NCBI RefSeq assembly: GCF_003314435.2
Contig: NZ_QNVY02000006.1
Coordinates: 1-64,000, forward strand
Direction: 5' to 3'
Length of the DNA stretch: 64,000 nt
From: Flavobacterium petrolei
GTDB taxonomy: Bacteria > Bacteroidota > Bacteroidia > Flavobacteriales > Flavobacteriaceae
In this document: positions 47,828 through 55,151 of the stretch, piece after piece
Layout of the letters: each line of letters starts with the position of its first letter
Position numbering within the stretch: the stretch's first letter is position 1
Translations under genes and position numbers: made by a program
The notes under the pieces: generated by a model
The model's input: only the letters and a program-made list of their open reading frames with translations
Database searches by the model: none
What the model was told of the DNA's origin: nothing

Positions 47828-48883
47828 TTATTTCAAAAGTTTACTTTCTTTAACTATTTTTCTAATTTCCTGCTCGAAATAATAAGCACTTTCAAAGTTT
47901 TCATTGGCTTGATTTTCCATCACTATGACATTTGTTTTGGTTTTAGGGTAGTATAAATTTACTGCCGTAAATCCTTCGCTTGGATGAAAACCAGTATGTC
48001 CAATTTCGTAGATATTGGCTTTATCATTAATTCGTAAACCATAACCATAACCAATAAGATTTTCACTAAAAAGTTGATGTTTGTTGGTAATAGAATAATT
48101 AGTCATCAGTTTGTAAGTAGCTTGTTTTAATAGTTTTCCATTATGCAAACATTCGTTCCATTTGGCTAAATCTGATGCGGTAACAATTAAATGACTTCCC
48201 CAATACTGGTCAGGTGTAAAGCTGATTTTTTCAAATTGCGTTATCGTTCCATCTTTTTTTATAAGGTGTCCTTTAGTCAAAAAAATACTATTGGTTTCGT
48301 TAGGATAATAGCTGTTGTTCATTTTGCATTTCTTAAATAATGCCGTAACTAACGTTTCAAAACATTTCCCACTTTGCTTTTCCAATACCATTCCAGCCAC
48401 ATAATAACCAACGTTTGAGTAGTTGAATGCAGTACCTGGTTTAAATTTCAAAGGCTTGTCTATGCTTTCGCTGTACAAACCCGAAGTGTTGTTAAGTAAT
48501 TGATGAACAGAAACGGTGTCTGCCCAAGAATATTTTAAATCGGGTAAATATTTACGAATAGGTGTTTGCAAATCAATCGTTCCTTTTTCAACTTCTTGTA
48601 AAATAAGTGTAGCTGTAAATTGTTTTGCTATCGACATTGTAGAGAATTTGTCGTCGATTTTCAGAGGTGTTTTTTTGTTTAAATTAGCAAATCCGTATGC
48701 TTTAGCATATTTCAATTTTCCGTTTTGTTGAATGTAAACTACTCCGTTAAAATCTCTTGGATTATTGGTTTGTAGTAAACTGTCAATTTTTGTTGAGTAA
48801 TTGTCTTTTTGCTGTGCTGATAAATTGCAACTTGTAAATAAAATTGTTGTTGCAAGTAATGTTAGTCTAAAAATTTGGTTCAT
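47828..48883 (-). CDS. Serine hydrolase (class C beta-lactamase-like) lipoprotein
   Basis: 351 aa. Lipoprotein signal with Cys19 (FTSC). The three beta-lactamase/DD-peptidase motifs are present: SxxK at 84-87 (STMSIAKQFT), the YSN motif (FNYSNVGYYVAG) and HTG (IGHTGFHPSEG). Likely roles are peptidoglycan peptide cleavage or an esterase; resistance cannot be inferred. It has the same strand as the cassette-like genes to its right and begins 69 bp after the first attC-like site, so it may itself be cassette cargo. No matching site is seen past its stop. Confidence 0.85.
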   Translation of the reverse strand: MNQIFRLTLLATTILFTSCNLSAQQKDNYSTKIDSLLQTNNPRDFNGVVYIQQNGKLKYAKAYGFANLNKKTPLKIDDKFSTMSIAKQFTATLILQEVEKGTIDLQTPIRKYLPDLKYSWADTVSVHQLLNNTSGLYSESIDKPLKFKPGTAFNYSNVGYYVAGMVLEKQSGKCFETLVTALFKKCKMNNSYYPNETNSIFLTKGHLIKKDGTITQFEKISFTPDQYWGSHLIVTASDLAKWNECLHNGKLLKQATYKLMTNYSITNKHQLFSENLIGYGYGLRINDKANIYEIGHTGFHPSEGFTAVNLYYPKTKTNVIVMENQANENFESAYYFEQEIRKIVKESKLLK

Positions 48884-48950
48884 TTATGTTCTAAAAATTA
48901 TTTAATGTTTGAATCTATCTTGTGTTTACGGTCGTTTCGATAAAATTGCC

Positions 48951-49073
48951 ACCAACGTTAGTCTGTGAAAAAACTAAAATCTACCTCTTAAGATTCTCAT
49001 ATTTGAGATTTTTCTTTGGTAGCCCTCCGAATACTTTCTAAATTTGATGAGGTTTTTTCAGAGCCTGACGTTC
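48951..49073 (-). repeat. attC-like inverted repeat, site 1
   Basis: About 123 bp whose ends mirror each other: the left end reads AACGTTAGTCTGTGAAAAAA and the reverse complement of the right end reads AACGTCAGGCTCTGAAAAAA. The arms pair with only four or five mismatches over more than 20 bases. The middle is unrelated sequence. It shares its GACGTT boundary with site 2. Structure and ends are like integron attC sites; function is inferred. Confidence 0.6.
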
Positions 49074-49217
49074 CGGTACTCAGCGGGTTTGGGACAAATT
49101 AAGCCCATTATTCGGATTTGCCACCCGAGCGATAGAACAGGCGAAGCAAATCATCCCAAATACAAAACCAACTTTAAATTAAGCCTATTGCCCAAATCCG
49201 TTGTAGTGGCTGTTATG
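49067..49217 (-). repeat. attC-like inverted repeat, site 2
   Basis: About 150 bp running from GACGTTCC to GCTGTTATGCC. Arms such as CGGGTTTGGG and CCCAAATCCG pair imperfectly. The core at 49087-49122 is nearly identical to that of site 5 (GTTTGGGACAAATTAAGCCC against GTTTGGGACTAAATTAAGCC). The GTTA end overlaps the stop codon of the gene at 49213. Confidence 0.6.
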
Positions 49218-49791
49218 CCTTCGGTTTTTTATTCATTTCAATTTTCGGTTTCGCTTCCGCACCGTTTAGGTCAGAGGTATTTTTAATCTTTTTTATTATG
49301 ATTGTATCTTTTTTAGTTTCAGTTTTTAGATATTTATTTTCTAAAGACTTTTGGCTTTCCGCTTTAGGTGTAGTAACTGGGTCATTGTTGTTTGCATTAA
49401 CGTATTGAATAAATAGTCCACCACCATAACCAAGAAGACCACCGATTATATATTTTAAAATATCTTTTTTCATATCGTCTGATTGGATTAACCATTTACG
49501 CATTGAGTATCTCAATTGCATGATTTGCAAAAGGTTTAATTTTAAAAATATTATCTGTTGCTTTTCTGAGCCTCCATAATATCTAATGTAATAATTGCTT
49601 TTATATGGAGCTTTTTGAGAATCATAATGTTTCTCAAAGGTATAATCAGAAGATTGTTTAATCCCTAATGAAGATAAAACTAAAGGACTAACGTCGGGAA
49701 TATTTATTTCGTTAATTTTTCCATATTTGACATTCAGTTCGACGTCAGTATATTCTAAAAACGATAATTGAATTTTTCCTTTTACATTCAT
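49213..49791 (-). CDS. Unknown membrane-anchored protein (cassette-like)
   Basis: 193 aa; family not recognised. The first 110 residues look like a small soluble domain (ISLS-type strands, DVELNVKYGKINEINIPDVS). One hydrophobic segment lies near 113-130 (ILKYIIGGLLGYGGGLFIQY), then a charged, Lys-rich tail of about 60 residues ending EAKPKIEMNKKPKA. The stop codon falls inside the GTTA end of site 2, as in gene cassettes that run directly into their recombination site. The tail sequence is repeated at 49806-49868 upstream of its start. The gene follows the 166-aa gene by 78 bp. Confidence 0.6.
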   Translation of the reverse strand: MNVKGKIQLSFLEYTDVELNVKYGKINEINIPDVSPLVLSSLGIKQSSDYTFEKHYDSQKAPYKSNYYIRYYGGSEKQQIIFLKLNLLQIMQLRYSMRKWLIQSDDMKKDILKYIIGGLLGYGGGLFIQYVNANNNDPVTTPKAESQKSLENKYLKTETKKDTIIIKKIKNTSDLNGAEAKPKIEMNKKPKA

Positions 49792-49805
49792 TTAGGTTTT
49801 GGTGT

Positions 49806-49868
49806 TTCGGTTTTTTATTTATTTCAATTTTCGGTTTCGCTTCCGTACCGCTTTAAGGTCGGAAATAT
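49806..49868 (-). repeat. Duplicated 3' tail of the 193-aa gene
   Basis: A stretch nearly identical to 49220-49280, the end of the neighbouring coding sequence (shared piece TTCAATTTTCGGTTTCGCTT). In frame on the minus strand it would read GTEAKPKIEINKKPK, matching the 193-aa protein tail with few changes. It lies between the two genes and is not part of either. It is probably the scar of a tandem duplication with deletion. Confidence 0.7.
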
Positions 49869-49869
49869 G

Positions 49870-50370
49870 TTACTTGTCAATTAAATATTTAATTATAAAT
49901 CCAATTATAAAACTAAATACTGCTATGTACCATCTAAATCGAATATCCCAATTACCAAGCCTTAAATTATCTCTAGTTAAATTTCTAATTTCTTCATCTT
50001 TTTGGCGAAAATTTTTGGCATATTCAGAAGCTTCTTTTTGTAGTTTTAGATTTTCAATTTCTAAAATTTCTTTTGATTCAGCTTTTTTTAGTTCGGCTTC
50101 TATTTTTTCAAATCCGCCTTTTTTTAAAAATGGATTTATATGTCCAATTGAAGTAACGTATGTTTTATTACCTGAATATACTTTAATTAAGTCTAATTTT
50201 GAATCTACTATTGATTTTAATAGAAAATTCACATCGTCTAAAGTTGCATTTAAGAATAATTCTTTTTGGAATTCTTCAGTTTGTTTCAGATTATTTTCGC
50301 TACGAACTATTGATTCCAAAATTATATCTTTTGCTTTTCCGTCACTAATACTGTTAATATCTAATTTCAT
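49870..50370 (-). CDS. Unknown coiled-coil protein with C-terminal membrane helix
   Basis: 166 aa; not recognised. Residues 1-90 are mixed alpha/beta (FLNATLDDVNFLLKSIVD; YVTSIGHINPFLKKGGFEKI). About 88-135 are strongly charged and helical, likely coiled coil (EAELKKAESKEILEIENLKL). The last 22 residues form one membrane helix (WYIAVFSFIIGFIIKYLIDK). The tail-anchored shape suggests a membrane effector or partner, but there is no direct evidence. It follows site 3 in the minus-strand direction and shares strand with all neighbours. Confidence 0.6.
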   Translation of the reverse strand: MKLDINSISDGKAKDIILESIVRSENNLKQTEEFQKELFLNATLDDVNFLLKSIVDSKLDLIKVYSGNKTYVTSIGHINPFLKKGGFEKIEAELKKAESKEILEIENLKLQKEASEYAKNFRQKDEEIRNLTRDNLRLGNWDIRFRWYIAVFSFIIGFIIKYLIDK

Positions 50371-50411
50371 CGTTAGGTTATTGAATTCGTCTAATTCTTT
50401 TAAACAGAGGC

Positions 50412-50540
50412 ATAACGTTTTGCAGCTACAAGAAGTGGCAAAATTCGTAACTGAATATATTCGGTTACTGCTAAATTTATTGCGAAACGTAAACGTGAAT
50501 TTACCACATAATTTGCCATTTTTTGTAACTGCTGTTAGCA
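50412..50540 (-). repeat. attC-like inverted repeat, site 3
   Basis: About 130 bp. The left arm GCAGCTACAAGAAGTGGCAA and the reverse complement of the right arm, GCAGTTACAAAAAATGGCAA, agree at 17 of 20 positions. Ends are ATAACGTT and GCTGTTAGC. The arm sequence differs wholly from those of the other sites while the pairing is kept, as in attC sites. It lies 9 bp beyond the stop of the HNH gene. Confidence 0.65.
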
Positions 50541-50549
50541 GTTCGGGCT

Positions 50550-51476
50550 TTATTTTGTTTCAAATATACTCAGCATTTCTTCTTTCTTTATAATGTCCCT
50601 TTTTAGTTTTGAAAATGGATGCTCAAATAATTCATCATCTTTATAATTTACTCCAAATCCTATTCTGTAAGCGTCCTCTGGTGTCCAATTAATATTTTCA
50701 TAAGTGTTTTGGGTTAAAATTCTAAGATAGTCGTCATTCAACGAATTTTTCAATTGTAAAATTTGGTCAACTATGAATTTGTGACCATTGTATGTTTCTT
50801 CTATACGAAACATCTTTAATGTCTTTTCAATTCTGTCTTGGGTATTAGGCTCGTGAAAATTAATAGATATACTTTCACATTTGTAAAGACCTTTTGAAGA
50901 CAGTTCGTAGTTAAATGAAAAGTCATTTATTAGGTTGTCAATGTAGGGGTGAATATTTTGAAGAATATCCATTTCTTTGTCACCCTTAAAAGTGCTATTG
51001 CAAATTTTACAACTAGGTATAAGGTTGTAAAATGAGAGAGAGAGTAATGGATATTTGCTTTTTGGGAAATAATGGTCAAAATCAGGTCTTGCTATCTGGC
51101 CGTCTACTTTTTTAGAACTAACCGTGATTGTATATTGTCTGTTGCAGTTGGGACAGGTATTTATTTGTAAATTATCGGCAAGAGAATAGCTGTTATATTC
51201 TTGCTTTTTATTGCTAAATAGGTCGTAATCAAATATTTTTCTGATTATTGAATTGATTTTTTTGCTTTTCCCTTTACTGGTTGAATAAAAAGCCTTGTTT
51301 ATTTTTAAAAGTTCTTCTGGTTTGTCAACTAAAATTTGGGATAAATTAGCATCAATAAATTCCTTCAAATATTTGGGTAATGAAGAACTATTCAGCTTAG
51401 CTTTGGTTTTTTTTAGCAACCCTTTTTTGTGTTCCGATTTAGAATTTACGGTATGTTTGGTAACTATATTAATCAT
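50550..51476 (-). CDS. HNH endonuclease, PtuB-like (Septu-type defence)
   Basis: 308 aa. The HNH core is plain: Cys108/Cys111 (TCPNCNR), Asp134-His135 (RPDFDHYFPKSKYP), Asn151 (FYNLIPS) and a second zinc pair Cys156/Cys159 (CKICNS). The N-terminal 100 residues are Lys-rich and helical. In Septu and related systems such a nuclease works with an ATPase encoded just upstream. Here its start overlaps the ATPase stop by 8 bp, which supports one unit. It would cut invader or host nucleic acid when the ATPase is triggered. The subtype cannot be fixed by eye. Confidence 0.82.
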   Translation of the reverse strand: MINIVTKHTVNSKSEHKKGLLKKTKAKLNSSSLPKYLKEFIDANLSQILVDKPEELLKINKAFYSTSKGKSKKINSIIRKIFDYDLFSNKKQEYNSYSLADNLQINTCPNCNRQYTITVSSKKVDGQIARPDFDHYFPKSKYPLLSLSFYNLIPSCKICNSTFKGDKEMDILQNIHPYIDNLINDFSFNYELSSKGLYKCESISINFHEPNTQDRIEKTLKMFRIEETYNGHKFIVDQILQLKNSLNDDYLRILTQNTYENINWTPEDAYRIGFGVNYKDDELFEHPFSKLKRDIIKKEEMLSIFETK

Positions 51477-53373
51477 TTCTCTTCAATTTTTTTATACGAC
51501 TTTCTATTTCTTCTTTCATTTGTTCAAGTCTTTTAATCTCATACTCGCTTGAGTTATCAAATTTGCTAAGCATAGATTGCAATTTAGTCTTCAAAACAGG
51601 TTCGTCAATAATTTTGATTACAGCTTTAACTTTTTCTATTTCTTTTGATGAAGGTTTTTTAGAATTAAGAATTGCAATTATTTCATTTATTTTTTTAATT
51701 GCAAAACTTCCGACTAATCCATTTCTTAAGAAAAATGAATCAGACATTAAAGTATGTACATTTGCTCCAAAAGACTTGTTTGGTTTTTCCTCACCGTTCA
51801 AAACGTAAGCTTTTTTATCTCGGGATCGAATATAAGAAATATGAGTGTTTGGAATATCCGAGAGTGTTAAAGTTGAGTGTGTAGTAAATATAAGTTGAAT
51901 TTTGGGGTATAGTTTTCCCTCATCGGTTTCGAATACTAATGTTTTAGGTATAAATTCTATAATATCATTAACATATTCTTTCTGCCATTGTAAGTGAAAT
52001 CCTGATTCTGCTTCGTCAATTAAGATATAAAGCATATTAGGTGTTTTTTTATGATTAAACTTTTCAGTTTTTACCTTTTCAATGATTAGTGAATTTGCAA
52101 AAAAGAACCTACTAAACAAATTAAACAGAGCTTTTTCGCCTGTACTTAATCCTGTCCAAGAATAGCCAATAAATGATCTTGGAACGTTGTAATCTGAAAA
52201 TTTGGAAAGTTGATTAAGATATTCATCCTTTAACATTAAAAAGTTTTTAAGGTAATCTTTAGGTGTAACCCACGATATTTCTCCGTAATTCAAAAATTCT
52301 ACTTTTGCATCAAAAATTATAATTTTTGTATATTCGATAAAATTTATAATATAATCTGTATTATCAATTAAATCAATGTTTTTGATGAAAGTATAAACAG
52401 CTTCTTCGTAATCAAGTTTTTTCAAATCTTCAAGACTAACAACAATATTTCCTTTATCTAAATAGTGGTTAGTTAACTCAAAATGATAGAAAATATTTTT
52501 TAACAAATGGTCAAGAAAAATAGCGAAGCATTTTTTTCTTGTATATGGATTTATTTCGTCAGGTATTTTTCTTTCTATTTGAATTTTGCGTTCTTCTTGA
52601 GCGTATTGATTAACTACCATTCCCATTTCATTAAATAAGTCGTAGTAGTTTCTGTAGTTGTATGGAACGTTTCGTACGCTAGACTTTGTTCCGTCTATTT
52701 TAGAAGGAAAATTACCCGCTACAGAAACGATTCTGATTTCTGAAGGAATGTTTATTTTCTCGTTTAGAAACATAACAAATTCGGAATCATTTGATAATTT
52801 TAATTGTCGTGCGATTTCTTCCGCAGCAAAAAGCTCTATTTGTGATAAATTCGGCTTAGTTGATTTTTGTTCCTCTAAATCTTTTAAAATTAACCAATCG
52901 GTGGAAATGTCAATCCAAGCATTATTATCGTGAGTTATGGGATAAATTTTATTGTCTAATGCAGGGTTGTAATAAATTACTTCTGTAAAAGCTGGAGTAC
53001 CTTTACTTTGACTAAATTCATATTTCGCTTTCCGTCCCTCAAAATAATCGAAACAAAAAACTTCGCCATTTGCATCTTTAAATACAATTAAATATTCAAA
53101 CCAATCCCTGTCTTGAGTTAATGCTGATTTTAATGCGTCAAGAAAATTGCTTTTTCCTGCACCATTTTCACCAACAAAAGCAGAGATGTTTAAGATAGAG
53201 TTACTTTCTTCTGTCTGAAAGAAATTTGGAATGTAGAAATCATTTTCTGTTCTTTTGGTTATAATTTCAGTGTCACTTATTTCAGTGTAATACTCATATT
53301 CAGAACCAAAATTGAATCCTTGATTTTGTATGTTTCTAAAGTCAGCAATCCAGAAGTAAACTATTTCTCTCAT
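51469..53373 (-). CDS. AAA/ABC-type ATPase, PtuA-like (Septu-type defence)
   Basis: 634 aa. Walker A at 68-75 (GENGAGKS). A long insertion follows with helical arms. Then come the ABC signature (SWTGLSTGEKALFNLF), Walker B (MLYILIDEAESGFHLQWQKE) and the switch His (LIFTTHSTLTLSDIP). A C-terminal helical tail ends KEEIESRIKKLKRND. This is the SMC/RecF-like shape of defence ATPases such as PtuA and OLD-like proteins, but with no TOPRIM after it. The HNH gene overlapping its end makes a Septu-like pair. The two genes are bracketed by sites 3 and 4. Confidence 0.85.
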   Translation of the reverse strand: MREIVYFWIADFRNIQNQGFNFGSEYEYYTEISDTEIITKRTENDFYIPNFFQTEESNSILNISAFVGENGAGKSNFLDALKSALTQDRDWFEYLIVFKDANGEVFCFDYFEGRKAKYEFSQSKGTPAFTEVIYYNPALDNKIYPITHDNNAWIDISTDWLILKDLEEQKSTKPNLSQIELFAAEEIARQLKLSNDSEFVMFLNEKINIPSEIRIVSVAGNFPSKIDGTKSSVRNVPYNYRNYYDLFNEMGMVVNQYAQEERKIQIERKIPDEINPYTRKKCFAIFLDHLLKNIFYHFELTNHYLDKGNIVVSLEDLKKLDYEEAVYTFIKNIDLIDNTDYIINFIEYTKIIIFDAKVEFLNYGEISWVTPKDYLKNFLMLKDEYLNQLSKFSDYNVPRSFIGYSWTGLSTGEKALFNLFSRFFFANSLIIEKVKTEKFNHKKTPNMLYILIDEAESGFHLQWQKEYVNDIIEFIPKTLVFETDEGKLYPKIQLIFTTHSTLTLSDIPNTHISYIRSRDKKAYVLNGEEKPNKSFGANVHTLMSDSFFLRNGLVGSFAIKKINEIIAILNSKKPSSKEIEKVKAVIKIIDEPVLKTKLQSMLSKFDNSSEYEIKRLEQMKEEIESRIKKLKRND

Positions 53374-53417
53374 TATTTTTTTCTATATCGATTTAAGTTG
53401 TCGTCATAGCCTGACCG

Positions 53418-53540
53418 CCAACGTTATGCCACTTTGAGATGGCTGGAAATTCGTAAACGCTAATTTTTCGGCTTAACGAAAACTTGATGCGAAACGATAA
53501 TTTCACTAAATTCCAGCTAGCTCAAAATGGCTGTTAGCGG
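53418..53540 (-). repeat. attC-like inverted repeat, site 4
   Basis: About 123 bp. The left arm GCCACTTTGAGATGGCTGGA and the reverse complement of the right arm, GCCATTTTGAGCTAGCTGGA, agree at 17 of 20 positions. Ends are CCAACGTTATG and GCTGTTAGCGG. It lies 45 bp upstream of the ATPase start, in the place where a cassette boundary would be. Confidence 0.7.
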
Positions 53541-53788
53541 ATGGCGCTCTTATTTAGTTTTATTTCCGTTTAGTTGTTTTTGAATTTTTTACAGTTCTTT
53601 TTTTTGTTGCTTATTTAGGAAAAAAAGTGATTAAAAAATTTCGCATTTCTGCAAAAAGTTAAGAAAGTTTAGATTAAAACTTTTCACAGTTCAGAATAAC
53701 GCTTTATTTGGTAAAATCATTACGGAGTATATCTTTCAATTGTGTTTTGCTTTTTAGTTTAACTTATTTACTAGTTAATGAATGTAAT

Positions 53789-53965
53789 TTATTTAGTTTT
53801 TTTTATGTTTGAAATTACTCCAGAAATTATTAATGCAAATCCAATAAATACTAATGTTAATCCAGTCCATGATAAGAAACGATTATTATAAAGTTTATAT
53901 AACATAATCGCAATTCCAAAGCATTGTAAAACAAATCCAAATATTGTTAAGGTATATTTTTTCAA
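53789..53965 (-). CDS. Small two-helix membrane protein, 58 aa
   Basis: The frame starts with TTG at 53965, directly after an in-frame stop. It reads KKYTLTIFGFVLQCFGIAIM, a short loop with LYKLYNNRFLSW, a second helix TGLTLVFIGFALIISGVI and a basic end SNIKKTK. Two clean membrane helices with a polar turn are unlikely by chance in such AT-rich DNA. There is no ATG before residue 21. It sits alone between sites 4 and 5 on the same strand as the other cassette-like genes. The 250 bp between its stop and site 4 shows no other gene. Confidence 0.5.
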   Translation of the reverse strand: MKKYTLTIFGFVLQCFGIAIMLYKLYNNRFLSWTGLTLVFIGFALIISGVISNIKKTK

Positions 53966-54002
53966 AAATTAAATTTTTTAAGGTTTTTTTTTTACGCTAT
54001 GC

Positions 54003-54134
54003 GCTAACGTCCCCGCGCTACAAGCAGTTTGGGACTAAATTAAGCCCATTATTCGGATTTGCCTAATCTTCCAAATACAAAACCAATTTTTCCATTAAGC
54101 CTAATACCCAAATTGCTTGTAGCGTGTGTTGAAC
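54003..54134 (-). repeat. attC-like inverted repeat, site 5
   Basis: About 130 bp. CGCTACAAGCAGTTTGGG at 54016-54033 and CCCAAATTGCTTGTAGCG at 54107-54124 pair at 17 of 18 positions plus one G-T wobble. Ends are CTAACGTC and GTGTTGAAC. Its core is nearly the same as that of site 2. The IS91-type unit begins right at its right end. Confidence 0.7.
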
Positions 54135-54152
54135 TAAACCTTCGGTAGCACC

Positions 54153-55151
54153 ATTGTTGATTTTGATTATCTTACGAAGATAACTAAAATAGAATATTAT
54201 GACTACAAAAAAAAGCATCCTGATGCATTAAGAGAAAACAAAATTCTCAACCAAGCCAAGCGCGAAGTTCCGGGTTTTGAGGAACTTTTAGATCGTTTTG
54301 AGCGAACGATTTCTGTTTTAGGCAGAAGCCAAAGTACCTTCAATAATTATTCGCGCCATGTTGCGGCTATCTCGCTTTATTTTGGTAAAATCCCAACCGA
54401 ATTAGATCCCGAACAAGTACAGGACTACTTGTTTTACCAACAAAAAAAGTCAAAAACACCTTCTCAAACCTATTTTAAACACTGTGTTTACGGACTTCGG
54501 TTTTTGCTAAAATCCGAAGGTTTACCGTATGATTTCCTTCATTTGCCGTCTATAAAACACGAGAAAAAGCTTCCTGTTGTTTTAAGTAAAGAGGAAGTTT
54601 GGGCTATGCTTCAAGGTGCCAAACTACTTAAACATAAAATACTGATTGGCTTGCTTTATGGCTGCGGACTTCGTTGTATGGAAGCTCGAGGGGTGCGTTT
54701 ACAAGATCTGGATTTTGACCGCAAACAGCTCAAAGTAGTACAGGGTAAGGGCAAGAAAGACCGTTATGTACCGCTTTCAGAACATTTAATTCGTGGATTG
54801 AAAAAATACATCGAAGCCGAAAAACCTCAAGAGTATCTTTTTAATGGACAACCTTTGCCTACTGGCGCAGGAGGTGATTTTGACAATCGGTATTCACAAC
54901 GAGGCGTGCAATGGGCGGTACGGCAAGTCGCCAAGGCAGCAGGTGTTAAAAAAGAAGTTCACACCCATACGCTGCGGCACTCTTATGCCACGCATTTGCT
55001 CGAAGATGGTATGGATATTATGACGCTCAAAGACCTTTTGGGACACCAAAACATTGAGACTACAATGGAATATTTGCACATTGCTCAACTCGAGAGTCAG
55101 CGTATTTTTAGCCCACTCGATACGCTATTTTCAAAATGCAGCCGGAAGTAG
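54153..55151 (+). CDS. Tyrosine recombinase/integrase of the IS91-type unit
   Basis: About 332 aa if read from the first plausible codon after the stop at 54135. The SAM-like N-domain is clear (FEELLDRFERTISVLGRSQS; TFNNYSRHVAAISLYFGKIP). The catalytic domain has Arg in GCGLRCMEARGVRL, HxxR in HTLRHSYATHLL, and His and Tyr in LLGHQNIETTMEYLHI. There is no ATG in the first 80 codons; the start may be ATT at 54153, or the true N-terminus was cut by insertion. It overlaps the transposase gene by 16 bp. It groups with recombinases that accompany IS91 transposases and not with IntI, as far as can be judged by eye. Confidence 0.8.
   Translation: MVDFDYLTKITKIEYYDYKKKHPDALRENKILNQAKREVPGFEELLDRFERTISVLGRSQSTFNNYSRHVAAISLYFGKIPTELDPEQVQDYLFYQQKKSKTPSQTYFKHCVYGLRFLLKSEGLPYDFLHLPSIKHEKKLPVVLSKEEVWAMLQGAKLLKHKILIGLLYGCGLRCMEARGVRLQDLDFDRKQLKVVQGKGKKDRYVPLSEHLIRGLKKYIEAEKPQEYLFNGQPLPTGAGGDFDNRYSQRGVQWAVRQVAKAAGVKKEVHTHTLRHSYATHLLEDGMDIMTLKDLLGHQNIETTMEYLHIAQLESQRIFSPLDTLFSKCSRK

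Noticed and set aside
49799..50593. A 264-codon frame on the plus strand through the cassette region
   Set aside because: It runs antisense to the 166-aa gene and straight across attC-like site 3, and its product is Phe/Ser-rich low complexity. The minus-strand genes explain the region better.
54153..55151. Tyrosine recombinase as the integron integrase of the array
   Set aside because: It overlaps an IS91 transposase gene and pairs with it as one unit. I see no IntI-specific insert near the second catalytic box. A formal phylogeny would be needed to exclude it.
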